A DNA stretch of 64,000 nt from the NCBI RefSeq assembly GCF_025398335.1, contig NZ_JAODOO010000005.1:62001-126000 (forward strand). Direction: 5' to 3'. Made by a program: the position numbers and the translations under genes. The notes beneath the pieces are model-generated. The model was not told the origin of the DNA. It saw only the letters and a list, made by a program, of their open reading frames with translations, and made no database searches. The stretch is from Clostridium sp. CX1. GTDB taxonomy: Bacteria; Bacillota; Clostridia; Clostridiales; Clostridiaceae. Of this stretch, positions 26,032-35,355 are shown in pieces. How positions within the stretch are numbered: the first letter of the stretch is position 1; each line of letters opens with the position of its first letter.

Positions 26032-27708
26032 TTAGAATAATCCGCTTATTACTCCACTTTCATCAACATCGATTCTTTCAGCTGCTGGAACCTTAGGAAG
26101 TCCTGGCATCTTCATTATTGAACCAGTTAAAGCAACAACAAAGCCTGCTCCTGCTGAAATTGTTACCTGTCTTACAGTAATGTTAAATCCTGTTGGTCTT
26201 CCAAGCTTAGTTTGGTCATCAGTTAAGGAATATTGAGTTTTTGCCATACATATTGGAGTCTTTCCATATCCATTTTTCTCTAACTCATCAATTTCCTTGT
26301 TAGCTTGGTCTGTGAATATAACATCATCAGCTCCATATATTTTTTGAGATATAGCTCTTATTTTCTCTCTTATTGGAAGTTCTGTGTCGTAAGAGAATTG
26401 GAACTCATTTTCTCCACTTTCTATTAATCTTACAACTTCTTTAGCAACTTCAATTCCGCCTTCTCCGCCTTTTGCCCAAACTTCTGATAACTTAACATTT
26501 ACGCCAAGTGCCTTACACTTGTCTTCAACAAGCTTTAACTCAGCTGCTGTATCAGTTGGGAATGCATTTATTGCAACTACTGCTGGTAATTTAAATACCT
26601 TAGTTATATTTTCAACATGCTTTAATAAGTTTGGAAGTCCTTTTTCTAAAGCTTCTAAGTTTTCATTATTTAACTCAGCTTTTGGAACTCCTCCGTTATA
26701 TTTTAATGCTCTAACTGTAGCAACTATTACTACTGCATCTGGTTTTAATCCAGCCATTCTACATTTAATATCTAAGAATTTTTCTGCTCCTAGGTCAGCT
26801 CCGAAACCAGCTTCTGTAACTACATAATCAGCAAAATGAGTAGCCATCTTTGTAGCCATTATTGAGTTACATCCGTGAGCAATGTTCGCAAATGGTCCAC
26901 CATGAACAAATGCTGGTGTTCCTTCAAGTGTTTGAACAAGGTTTGGCTTTAATGCATCTTTAAGTAATGCAGCCATTGCACCTTGAGCATTAATTTGACC
27001 AGCTGTTACTGGTTCTCCTTTTCTTGTATATCCTACAACTATTCTAGCTAATCTTTCTTTTAAGTCATTTATATCATTTGATAAACAGAATATAGCCATT
27101 ATTTCTGAAGCAACAGTTATATCAAAACCATCTTCTCTAGGCATTCCATTAGCTTTTCCACCCATACCATCTACTACGAATCTTAATTGTCTGTCGTTCA
27201 TGTCAACACATCTTCTCCAAACAATTCTTCTTGGGTCTATATCTAATGCATTTCCTTGATAAATATGATTGTCAACCATTGCTGCTAATAAGTTATTAGC
27301 TGCTCCTATAGCATGGAAGTCTCCTGTAAAGTGTAGGTTTATATCTTCCATTGGAACAACTTGAGCGTATCCGCCACCTGCAGCTCCACCCTTAACACCA
27401 AATACTGGTCCGAGTGATGGCTCTCTTAATGCAACTATTGTATTTTTACCTATTTTTGATAAAGCATCTGCTACACCAATTGAAGTAGTAGTTTTTCCTT
27501 CACCAGCTGGTGTTGGATTTATTGCTGTACAAAGAATAAGTCTTGCATTTTTTGAAGGAGTTTTCTTTAAAAGATTATAATCTACTTTAGCCTTATACTT
27601 TCCATAAAGTTCAATATCATCTTCAGTAAAACCTAATTTTGAAGCTATTTCCCTTATGTCTTGTAGTTTACACTCCTGTGCTATTTCGATATCGGATTTA
27701 AATCCCAT
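26032..27708 (-). CDS. fhs: formate-tetrahydrofolate ligase
   Basis: Fhs uses ATP to join formate to THF, the first step of the methyl branch. The 558-residue protein has the P-loop [15 protein letters not shown] (about 65-79), [23 protein letters not shown] (about 94-116), [14 protein letters not shown] (about 130) and the C-terminal [21 protein letters not shown]. Length agrees with the family (about 556). Its stop codon abuts the start region of the next gene's message. The cooC stop and the fhs start are adjacent (27709/27708). Confidence 0.98.
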   Translation of the reverse strand: MGFKSDIEIAQECKLQDIREIASKLGFTEDDIELYGKYKAKVDYNLLKKTPSKNARLILCTAINPTPAGEGKTTTSIGVADALSKIGKNTIVALREPSLGPVFGVKGGAAGGGYAQVVPMEDINLHFTGDFHAIGAANNLLAAMVDNHIYQGNALDIDPRRIVWRRCVDMNDRQLRFVVDGMGGKANGMPREDGFDITVASEIMAIFCLSNDINDLKERLARIVVGYTRKGEPVTAGQINAQGAMAALLKDALKPNLVQTLEGTPAFVHGGPFANIAHGCNSIMATKMATHFADYVVTEAGFGADLGAEKFLDIKCRMAGLKPDAVVIVATVRALKYNGGVPKAELNNENLEALEKGLPNLLKHVENITKVFKLPAVVAINAFPTDTAAELKLVEDKCKALGVNVKLSEVWAKGGEGGIEVAKEVVRLIESGENEFQFSYDTELPIREKIRAISQKIYGADDVIFTDQANKEIDELEKNGYGKTPICMAKTQYSLTDDQTKLGRPTGFNITVRQVTISAGAGFVVALTGSIMKMPGLPKVPAAERIDVDESGVISGLF

Positions 27709-28491
27709 TTAAAATACCCCCATCTCTAATTTTTCTTTTATTTTTCTTACCTCCTCAACAGTATCCTTATTAGAATCGTAAGGAGATTGATTAACTCTAT
27801 CAGAACTTCCTACAGCGTCCTTATAATGTATGAATCCAAGACAAGCTCCCTCGTCTACATTCTGGAGTATATATTTTTCATCTTCTTCATTTTTAACTTT
27901 ATTAGCTACTACAAAAATTTTATCTATACCTATATCCTTAGCAAGCCTTCTTACATGCTTGTAAGTTTGAATACTTCTTATTCCAGGTTCTACAACAACG
28001 ATAAATACATCTACACCTTGGGCAGTTCCCCTTCCTAAATGCTCTATACCAGCCTCCATATCCATTATAACAATATCTTTATTTTGAAGAATTAGATGTG
28101 AAGTAAGCTTTTTAAGAAGAACATTTTCTGGGCATATGCAGCCTGTCCCACCAGTGTCTACTGTTCCCATAGTTAAAAGTCTTACACCATTATGTTCTTT
28201 ACAGTATCTTTCTGGTATATCATCAACCTTTGGATTTATCTTAAACATTTTACCAAAGGCTCCTGGAGTTGAGCCTGTTCTTTCTGCAACTAACTTTTTC
28301 ATCTCTGATATTGGAACAATTTCATCCATTAGTTCCTCTGGGAAACCTAAAGCCAAGGCTAAGTTAGGATCTGGGTCAGCATCTACTGCCAAAACCTTAT
28401 ATCCTTCTTCTGCATATATCCTACTTAATATGGCTGAGAATGTAGTTTTACCTACACCACCTTTTCCCGTTATCGCCACTTTCATTTTCAT
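27709..28491 (-). CDS. cooC: CO dehydrogenase nickel-insertion accessory ATPase CooC
   Basis: CooC hydrolyses ATP to load nickel into the C cluster of CO dehydrogenase. The protein shows GKGGVGKTTFSAIL (residues 8-21), DADPDPNLALALG, CICPEN with a paired Cys used for nickel binding, and MDMEAGIEHLGRGTA. The start is the ATG at 28491, 7 bases after AAGGAGGG, giving 260 residues; an upstream in-frame ATG at 28548 has no RBS. It is directly downstream of acsA, its client. Confidence 0.95.
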   Translation of the reverse strand: MKMKVAITGKGGVGKTTFSAILSRIYAEEGYKVLAVDADPDPNLALALGFPEELMDEIVPISEMKKLVAERTGSTPGAFGKMFKINPKVDDIPERYCKEHNGVRLLTMGTVDTGGTGCICPENVLLKKLTSHLILQNKDIVIMDMEAGIEHLGRGTAQGVDVFIVVVEPGIRSIQTYKHVRRLAKDIGIDKIFVVANKVKNEEDEKYILQNVDEGACLGFIHYKDAVGSSDRVNQSPYDSNKDTVEEVRKIKEKLEMGVF

Positions 28492-28567
28492 GTGTAGACC
28501 CTCCTTATTTGCTACAATAATTGCCTTATATAATTCACTGCAATTCACTTATTATATTAATAGTTCA

Positions 28568-28606
28568 TTCAGAATAAGAATAGACTTTTTCTATTCTCAT
28601 TCTGAA
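28568..28606. repeat. intercistronic inverted repeat between acsA and cooC
   Basis: Arms of about 17 bases (28568-28584 with 28590-28606) pair with one mismatch around ACTTTTT-type loop sequence. No U-run follows on the minus strand. It may act on the stability of the acsA message. Confidence 0.75.
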
Positions 28607-28626
28607 ATAAGTATAAACCTCTGGTT

Positions 28627-30519
28627 TTAGATTCCTATCTTTTTACGTTTTTCATTAACTCTAGCAACTATTTGTTCAACAGTCTTATGTGGATCTGGTT
28701 CTACTGTAAATTTAGCTCCTACCCACTCTTCCATTCTGTTAGTTAGTATGTCCACAACTTCTGGGCTACCTGTAACTGGAGGAGCTACTCCAAGCCATGT
28801 ATCTATACCTGATGCTACAACATAACATCCTATTGATAAAGCTTTTTCTGACATGTATTCTGGAGCTACACCAACTACTGGTAGATCACTTATATCTACT
28901 CCTAAATGAATAGCAGTTGTTCCAACTAATTCTAAGATACGGCTGATATCTACACAAGAACCCATGTGAAGTACTGGTGGAATATCAACTAATTCACATA
29001 CTTTCTTAAGTCCTGGGCCAGCAAGTTCTTTTGCTTCTTTTGAAAGTAAACCGTGTTTAGCTGCTGCTTGAGCTGCACAACCAGTAACAACAACTATTAT
29101 ATCATTCTTAATTAAGCCTTTTATTACTTCAATATGTCCTTCATCGTGAACAGTTTTTGGATTGTTACATCCAACTACACCAGCTGCTCCTCTTATTACT
29201 CCAGCAACTATAACGTCTGCAAGAGGTTTAGTTGATTGCATTGGTCCTATGTGTGAGTTTACAACTCCATCTAATTTATTTAATATTTCTTCAACACTAT
29301 ATCCAACTTCTGCTTTAGTTTTAATATCAGGTATCATAACCTTGCTCTTGTCTCTGTTTTTGAAGTTCATTATAGCTTCTTTTACTATAGCTATACCTGT
29401 TTCTAATGGTGATTCTTCATCCATTTCCATATGAACAGCTCCTGTGATACGAGCCTTTGGTGAAGTAGTTATAAATTTAGTATGATAGCTTTCTGTTAAT
29501 TTAGCAAGTGCTGGGAATATACATTGTACGTCAACAACTACTGCTTCTACTGCTCCAGTAACTACTGCTAATTCCTGTTGCATAAAGTTACCAGCTAGTT
29601 TAACACCATGTCTCATTGTTGCTTCATTAGCTGTACAACACATACCGCAAAGGTTTATTCCATCTGCTCCTACTGATTTAGCTAATTCGATTATTTCTGG
29701 CATTTCTGCAGCTGCAACTATCATTTCTGAAAGTACTGGCTCATGTCCATGTAAAACTATATTTACTTGGTTGTCTTCTAGAACTCCTAGACTTGCTTCA
29801 GTAGGACGTGCATGAGGTGTTCCAAACATTATGTCACTGAATTCTGTTGCCATATATGATCCTAACCATCCATCTGCTAATCCGCATCTTAATGACATTT
29901 TAAGCATTTCTTCAGCATCTGCCATACATCCTATATGAGTTGAGTGCATGATTGCAACAACTTCTCTATCAAATCCTCTAGGAACTAGATTTAACTTTTC
30001 CCATATTTCTTTTCTTTGTGGTGGAACTGTTGGTGGTAGAACCATATGTCCCTCTTGTCTACCAAAGTCCTTTAATCCTGTTTGAGCAAGCTCATGAGCT
30101 ATATCATATACATCTCTGCCTTCAGTTTCAATTCCAAATCTTGAAGCAACCTTCATTAATTTCTTTTCATCTTTTACTTTTATAGCTCCTTCTGGACTTG
30201 CATGTAATAATTCAAGAACTATACTTCTACCATGGTCTGAGTGAGCTGCTGCTCCACCAGCTACCATTCTAGCAAAGTTTCTGGATACGATAACATCTGC
30301 AGTAGCACCACAGATACCTCTTTCAGCACCTTTTCCAGGAACTGGGCTTACTCTACAAGGTCCCATAGTACAGTTTCTGCAGCACACACCAGCGGAACCG
30401 AATCCACAAGCTGCTTTTTGAGCCACTTTTCTGTCCCAAGCTGTTTCCAAACCTTCATTTTTAGCTTTGTCCAACATTTGAATTGTAGTTTGGTCAATGG
30501 AAAGTAATTTTTCACTCAT
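28627..30519 (-). CDS. acsA: anaerobic carbon-monoxide dehydrogenase catalytic subunit
   Basis: AcsA reduces CO2 to CO and hands CO to AcsB through an internal channel. The 630-residue protein has D-cluster Cys38 and Cys46 and B-cluster Cys47, Cys50, Cys55 and Cys70 (ACGFGSAGVCCRNCTMGPC and GICG), the spacing of Moorella and Rhodospirillum enzymes. C-cluster ligands are visible in LHGHEPVLSEM (His), NLCGMCCTANE, DVQCIFP, VVTGCAAQ, MGSCVDISR and SIGCYVVASG. It is the promoter-proximal gene of the cluster, with RBS AAGGAGGG and an 850-base untranslated upstream region. Confidence 0.98.
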   Translation of the reverse strand: MSEKLLSIDQTTIQMLDKAKNEGLETAWDRKVAQKAACGFGSAGVCCRNCTMGPCRVSPVPGKGAERGICGATADVIVSRNFARMVAGGAAAHSDHGRSIVLELLHASPEGAIKVKDEKKLMKVASRFGIETEGRDVYDIAHELAQTGLKDFGRQEGHMVLPPTVPPQRKEIWEKLNLVPRGFDREVVAIMHSTHIGCMADAEEMLKMSLRCGLADGWLGSYMATEFSDIMFGTPHARPTEASLGVLEDNQVNIVLHGHEPVLSEMIVAAAEMPEIIELAKSVGADGINLCGMCCTANEATMRHGVKLAGNFMQQELAVVTGAVEAVVVDVQCIFPALAKLTESYHTKFITTSPKARITGAVHMEMDEESPLETGIAIVKEAIMNFKNRDKSKVMIPDIKTKAEVGYSVEEILNKLDGVVNSHIGPMQSTKPLADVIVAGVIRGAAGVVGCNNPKTVHDEGHIEVIKGLIKNDIIVVVTGCAAQAAAKHGLLSKEAKELAGPGLKKVCELVDIPPVLHMGSCVDISRILELVGTTAIHLGVDISDLPVVGVAPEYMSEKALSIGCYVVASGIDTWLGVAPPVTGSPEVVDILTNRMEEWVGAKFTVEPDPHKTVEQIVARVNEKRKKIGI

Positions 30520-31312
30520 TAATAATTCCCTCCTTGTAGGATTAACTGTATAATTTTAGTCAATCCCTAATATTACCTAAAACCCTATTTTTTATATTAA
30601 TTGAAAAAAATTGTATGTCCACAATTATAATTATAATCCTTTTCTATTAAAAAGAAAAGATTAACAAACAAAAATGTTAAAAAATAAACATTTAACTCTA
30701 TAAAATCAAGAATACCCAAGTCTAATCCTATATTTATTTCTTAAAACACTTATTTTTTTAATTTTTTTATGTATTTATTATAAATTTCAGATGGGTTTTT
30801 ATTAAGATATAAATACAATTTATATCAGCATGTTGTTTGAAATTACAGATATAATCTATTACAATTATTTACTTTAGATCAAATTAGTTCAAAATTAATT
30901 TCCATGAATTCCTATCTGCTCTTATATTATCATAAATTTATCGTCCAATGCAAAGTATTTTTTATTTTTTATTCAAAAAATTTTGATAAATAATTTAAGA
31001 CTCTATATCTTATTTATAGGATCTTCAAGTTATTCTTCCTATTGAATAAATATTTAAAGCATTTTTCGACATTTTTTTCATATCAGCAAATCATATTATA
31101 ACTTCATAAAGATTGTTAAATTTTTAGTAAACTTTTATTTAAATTTAATAACTTTCAAAAATGATAAGGTTTTCAATATTAATAGAATGCTTTTTTGAAT
31201 ACAATGGATTGCTTTCGACAAATAAACTTAGAATCTTAAATTTAAAGCTTAAGTTTATTATAAAAATAATACCTTTATAATTGATAAAAATAAGCTTTAA
31301 TTAAAGAAATAT
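30520..31312. other. long AT-rich intergenic region upstream of acsA
   Basis: No gene of normal codon pattern is seen. Candidates for the acsA promoter are a TATAAT near 31095-31100 (minus), with a Rex-like site over its -35 region, and TGGACA/TATAAA about 80-50 bases before the start codon, with long 19-base spacing. An inverted repeat TTAACA-N8-TGTTAA lies at about 30661-30680. Nothing else was recognised. Confidence 0.4.
31095..31130 (-). promoter_or_regulatory. possible promoter with Rex-like operator
   Basis: TATAAT on the minus strand (31100-31095) lies 12 bases from TTACTAAAAATTTAACAA (31130-31113). That site matches 16 of 18 positions of the Rex-type pattern TTGTTAA-N4-TTAACAA, counting the four free bases. 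The site would cover the -35 region. It is about 575 bases from acsA, so use for acsA is uncertain. Confidence 0.3.
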
Positions 31313-31360
31313 AAAAAAAAGCCACGGATTTAGTAAGAATTTATCCCTACTATCCGCGAC
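31313..31360 (-). terminator. intrinsic terminator of the POT transporter gene
   Basis: GC-rich stem (31321-31337 with 31345-31360, some G-U pairs and one bulge) followed by eight U residues on the minus strand (31320-31313). Confidence 0.85.
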
Positions 31361-31375
31361 CTATATTACTGTATA

Positions 31376-32758
31376 TTATTCCATCATAGATGAAAGTTTT
31401 TTGTTAAGAGCAAGTAGTATACCACCACAAAGTATAACGGCAACTGCAACTCCACCAAATATTTGTAAGTGTCCTAATTGATCCATAAATCCAGCTAATA
31501 CTCCAGCTAGTTTATTAGCAATAGATGAACTTAGTAACCAAACTCCCATAAGTAATGATAGGAATTTCTTTGGTGCTAGTCTACTTACCATTGAAAGTCC
31601 TACTGGTGATAAACAAAGTTCTCCAATAGTATGGAACCAATAAGCTCCAACAAGCCATAACATATTAGCTTTTACAGCTACGTTATCACCTGCATCTCCT
31701 CTTTGTAAAACAGCTCCTACCATTAATACGAAACCAATACCTAAAAGAATCATACCAGAAGCCATCTTTGTAGGAATGTTCATATCTCCCTGTGGTCTCT
31801 TAGCTAAACTTATCCATAGCTTTCCTATTATTGGTGCAAAAATTACTATGAATACTGGGTTTAATGATTGGAACCAAGAAACTGGTAATTCTGTTCCAAA
31901 TGCATTTCTGTCAATAAAGTCCTTAGTGTATATTGTTAATGAACTTCCTGCTTGCTCGAAGCCTGTCCAGAAGAATATAACGAAAGCTGTTAATATAAAT
32001 ATAACTATAGTTCTGTCTTTTTCTTTCTTTGTAAGAGGTCTATTAGCATCTTCTGAATTATCGTCGTTATCTTTCGCTTTTTTAACTGGTTTTTTTCCAA
32101 TCTCGCCTAGATACTTATTTCCTAACAAGTTGAATATAAGTTGTCCTAAAATCATTCCTATAGCAGCTGCTAAGAAACCATATCTAAATCCGTAATGTAT
32201 AATTTCTCCGCCTTGTCTAACTGCGAATACTTGCTCTGCTAAAGTACCACATACTAGTGGAGCGATAAATGCACCTACGTTTATTCCCATATAGAATATA
32301 GTAAAGGCAGCATCTTTTCTCTTGTCTCCATCTGGATATAGTTGTCCAACTATAGCTGAAATGTTTGGTTTAAAGAAACCATTTCCTATTATAAGTAAAA
32401 ATAATCCTAAATATAGCGCACCCTTAGTTTGGCTTGAGAACAATGCAAATTGTCCAGCCGCCATTGTTATACCACCTATTGTGATAGCTAATCTTTGTCC
32501 TAAGAATCTGTCTGATAAATATCCACCTACTAATGGAGTTAAATAAACTAAAGATGTAAATGTACCATATAAGCTCATTGCTGAAGCTTTATCAAATCCC
32601 AAACCACCAGATACTAGTGTTCCTGTTAGATACATTACAAGTAAAGCTCTCATACCATAGTAACTGAATCTTTCCCACATCTCTACCATGAAAAGCATAT
32701 ACAGCCCTGGTGGATGTTTCATCTTTTGTTCTTCACCTTGATTTTTTGCAAGTTCCAT
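31376..32758 (-). CDS. POT-family proton-coupled di-/tripeptide transporter
   Basis: A 460-residue polytopic protein of the POT (PTR2) branch of the major facilitator superfamily. Family motifs are visible: EMWERFSYYGMRALLVMYL (helix 1, about 26-44, containing ExxERFxYY), GGYLSDRFLGQRLAITIGG (about 78-96) and GNGFFKPNISAIVGQLY (about 127-143). About 14 hydrophobic helices are present, with a charged cytoplasmic loop near 225-250 (KKPVKKAKDNDDNSEDANR). It imports small peptides with protons. It is a single-gene unit with its own terminator and a good RBS (GGAAGAGGGG). Substrate details cannot be read from sequence. Confidence 0.93.
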   Translation of the reverse strand: MELAKNQGEEQKMKHPPGLYMLFMVEMWERFSYYGMRALLVMYLTGTLVSGGLGFDKASAMSLYGTFTSLVYLTPLVGGYLSDRFLGQRLAITIGGITMAAGQFALFSSQTKGALYLGLFLLIIGNGFFKPNISAIVGQLYPDGDKRKDAAFTIFYMGINVGAFIAPLVCGTLAEQVFAVRQGGEIIHYGFRYGFLAAAIGMILGQLIFNLLGNKYLGEIGKKPVKKAKDNDDNSEDANRPLTKKEKDRTIVIFILTAFVIFFWTGFEQAGSSLTIYTKDFIDRNAFGTELPVSWFQSLNPVFIVIFAPIIGKLWISLAKRPQGDMNIPTKMASGMILLGIGFVLMVGAVLQRGDAGDNVAVKANMLWLVGAYWFHTIGELCLSPVGLSMVSRLAPKKFLSLLMGVWLLSSSIANKLAGVLAGFMDQLGHLQIFGGVAVAVILCGGILLALNKKLSSMME

Positions 32759-33514
32759 GTTATCCCCTCTTCCTTTTTCTTATTTAATTTAATTTCAAAA
32801 TTATTTTATCATTATATTTTTATTTTGACAAGATATCATTTATTTCCACGGCAATCTTGCGATTAATTATTTCATTTATTTTATTATATTTATACATTTA
32901 TATGCAGTATTGTAATCATTTCAACAAAAATAACTTTTTATAACTTTATATTCTTATAACTTTCTGAGAAAAGTATATATATATACTACTTTATTGCAAA
33001 AATTCTTTTTAGAGGATTGCATTTTTTCTTTCATCTATTGATATATCTTAACATCTTTGCATTACTATTTCTTCGAATATTACAAACAATGAAAAAACAC
33101 ACCTACTCATATTACACTATTTCACTAACTATTGCAAACATTCTAGAATAAATGCATCCATAGTTTTGTTGATTCTTATTGTTATCATTCTATTATTATT
33201 AATATTTATTTAAAAAAAAGAATTTTAATAATCCCAGAAAACATTTTCAAAAACTTATAAACTATACCATAAACTTATAAACAAATGGTATAACATTTAC
33301 TTTATGGTAGAAACTTTTGATCAAATATGTAAATATCCTTGTATTTTATGTAATTACAACATTTTACTTCTTATACCTTATAGCTGTTTATTGCATACCT
33401 TTATTTGTTAAATGAATAATTCAAAACTTACTTATTCCTTTTTTGCTCAATTCAGTATAAGCTTTAAGCTATCGCTTTTTAAAAATACAGAGCCTCCACT
33501 TAACAGTTTAATTT
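32759..33514. other. AT-rich intergenic region with short repeats
   Basis: No convincing gene. Two direct copies of AAACTTATAAAC (33251-33262 and 33271-33282, 20 bases apart) overlap an inverted pair TATACCAT / ATGGTATA (33263-33270 and 33285-33292). This cluster could be a protein-binding site, though no neighbouring gene start is close. A 20-codon open frame at about 33090 has no RBS and was not called. Confidence 0.4.
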
Positions 33515-33557
33515 AAAATAAAAAAAGATCTGATAAACTAATTAGTTTATCAGATCT
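33515..33557 (-). terminator. terminator of tRNA-Trp
   Basis: A perfect 32-base palindrome (33526-33557, arms AGATCTGATAAACT) is followed on the minus strand by TTTTTTATTTT. Confidence 0.9.
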
Positions 33558-33560
33558 TCT

Positions 33561-33636
33561 TGGCAGGGGTAGTAGGGCTCGAACCTACGACCAACGGTTT
33601 TGGAGACCGCTACTCTACCAATTGAGCTATACCCCT
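33561..33636 (-). tRNA. trnW: tRNA-Trp (anticodon CCA)
   Basis: The cloverleaf reads acceptor AGGGGTA with TACCCCT, discriminator G, encoded CCA end. The D arm is GCTC...GAGT, the anticodon stem-loop is GCGGT-CTCCAAA-ACCGT and the T arm is GTAGG-TTCGAGC-CCTAC. Its anticodon and its discriminator G match the specifier and T-box bulge in the trpS leader (46374-46650). Confidence 0.97.
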
Positions 33637-33714
33637 AAGACAATATTTATTATATACGATATTTTTAAATAATGCAAGCATTTTTTTATTTTACTATAAC
33701 ATTTTAATATCCAT

Positions 33715-34680
33715 CTATTTTATAACCGGTTCCTCTTCATAAACTTTTTTTAAACTTTCAATATTAGCTTTAAGTATAGCATCATAGCTTGATTCATCAT
33801 TAATCATCTTTATATTTACAGTTTTAATATTATACTTACCTATTAAAGCTTCGTTATCTTTTAATACAGTATCATTATTATATAATAAGATTAATTTTTT
33901 ACTTTCCTTAAGTTTTGATTCTAATTCTAATGCAGCATTGCTATCCTGTGGTAATATTCTCTTTTCATTACCTTGACTATTTATCTCCATTACCTTAAAA
34001 TCATTATACTTTACGAAGTAACTTAATTCATCTTCTACCACTATAAATGTATAGTCTGCCAGCTTGTCACGGATTGTTTTCAATTCATTTTGATAGCCTT
34101 CTAATCTTTTTAATTGTTCCGAGAAATTCTTTTCATATTGATCTCTATTTTTAGGGTCTCTATCTTGTATTGAATTCTTTATGTTCAACAATGCAACTTT
34201 GTAGTTATCTATATTTAAAAGATAATAAGGGTTATCCTTTAAAACTACATCCTTATATTTTACTACCTTATTATATGAAATAAGATTTACTCCTCTAGAT
34301 ACATTTATGACTCCAACCCTGCTTTTGTTAAGCTTATCTATAAAATCGTTCATCCATGGCTCAAAACCGGCTCCCATATAAATAAATAAGTCCTTCTTTG
34401 CTACATTATTTAGACTATCACTTGAAAAGGTAAAGTTTATCTCTGATTCTCTATCCTTAAACATATATTCAACTAAATGTTTTTCTTTAACTAGAGTTTT
34501 TACCATACTATATAGCAATTTATCTGTAGTTACTATATTTAAATCAATATTCTTTTTTGTTTCCATTTTAGGTAGTTCTTCTATAGCCGCTGACTCCTTC
34601 TCTACTTTGCTGCCACACCCTACAAGAAATATTATAATAAAAACTAAAAATACACCTAACTTTTTTCTCAAGTTCTTCAC
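33715..34680 (-). CDS. TroA/ZnuA-like metal ABC transporter substrate-binding lipoprotein, divergent
   Basis: A 321-residue lipoprotein: a positively charged start and hydrophobic stretch end in the lipobox LVGC, with Cys22 as the anchor. The order DLFIYMGAGFEPWMNDFIDKL (seen around 98-118) and KDNPYYLLNIDN is that of zinc/manganese TroA proteins. However, the usual metal His positions are not kept: the common DPHxWLD motif reads DNPYYLLNI. No His-rich loop is present. No ABC ATPase or permease lies beside it. It may have lost metal binding or use other ligands; a role in metal uptake is only by family. Located alone between tRNA-Trp and tsaE. Confidence 0.75.
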   Translation of the reverse strand: MKNLRKKLGVFLVFIIIFLVGCGSKVEKESAAIEELPKMETKKNIDLNIVTTDKLLYSMVKTLVKEKHLVEYMFKDRESEINFTFSSDSLNNVAKKDLFIYMGAGFEPWMNDFIDKLNKSRVGVINVSRGVNLISYNKVVKYKDVVLKDNPYYLLNIDNYKVALLNIKNSIQDRDPKNRDQYEKNFSEQLKRLEGYQNELKTIRDKLADYTFIVVEDELSYFVKYNDFKVMEINSQGNEKRILPQDSNAALELESKLKESKKLILLYNNDTVLKDNEALIGKYNIKTVNIKMINDESSYDAILKANIESLKKVYEEEPVIK

Positions 34681-34799
34681 CTCTATATTTCTCGAATAAA
34701 AATATATAATAATTATTCTAACAATAACATATTGAGTTACACATTAAAGTGCATGTTTTACAGATATAGATATATAATATATATTTTACATAATGTATT

Positions 34800-34827
34800 T
34801 TAACAATGCAAACTTGTTATATACTAT
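34800..34827 (+). promoter_or_regulatory. likely promoter of tsaE-tsaB-rimI
   Basis: TTAACA (34800-34805), 16 bases, TACTAT (34822-34827), about 68 bases before the tsaE start. Confidence 0.5.
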
Positions 34828-34895
34828 TAATGAAAATTTAATGTTTCTTTTCTTTTTGTTCTATTTTGGATAAAATATCTATGAGGTGAATTTTA

Positions 34896-35351
34896 ATGGA
34901 AATTATCGTAGATAGTTTAGAAGATACTATAAATATAGGAAAAAATCTTGGTTCTCTTGCTAATCCTGGTGATATAGTTTGCATAACTGGTGACCTAGGA
35001 GCAGGAAAAACTCATTTTACTAAAGGACTTGCTAGCGGTCTTGGAATAAATTGCCCTATTACAAGCCCTACATTTACTATTGTAAATGAATACGAAGGCC
35101 GTTTAAAACTATATCATTTTGATGTTTACAGGGTAAATGATCCAGATGAAATAGAGGCTATAGGTTTTGATGAATATATTTTTAGCGATGCTGTAAGTGT
35201 TATTGAATGGGCAAACTATATTGAGGAGCTAATACCAGAAGAACATATATGGGTGGAAATAAGAAAAATGCCGGAACTAGGTATAAACTTTAGAAAAATT
35301 ATAATACAATATTATGGAGATAGATATAATTATATAAAGGAGCTAGGATAA
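34896..35351 (+). CDS. tsaE: tRNA threonylcarbamoyladenosine synthesis ATPase TsaE
   Basis: The 151-residue P-loop protein (GDLGAGKTHFTKGLA, about 31-45; TSPTFTIVNEY; LYHFDVYR; ...VIEWANYIEELIP) is the ATPase of the TsaBDE complex for t6A modification. RBS GAGGTG precedes the ATG. The next gene starts four bases after its stop, marking an operon with tsaB and rimI. Confidence 0.97.
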   Translation: MEIIVDSLEDTINIGKNLGSLANPGDIVCITGDLGAGKTHFTKGLASGLGINCPITSPTFTIVNEYEGRLKLYHFDVYRVNDPDEIEAIGFDEYIFSDAVSVIEWANYIEELIPEEHIWVEIRKMPELGINFRKIIIQYYGDRYNYIKELG

Positions 35352-35355
35352 TTTT

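Noticed and set aside
28492-28548. Earlier start for cooC
   Set aside because: The added 19 residues are not part of CooC and a strong AAGGAGGG lies just before the ATG at 28491.
33090-33155. 20-codon open frame in the gap before tRNA-Trp
   Set aside because: No RBS and no recognisable feature; expected by chance in AT-rich DNA.
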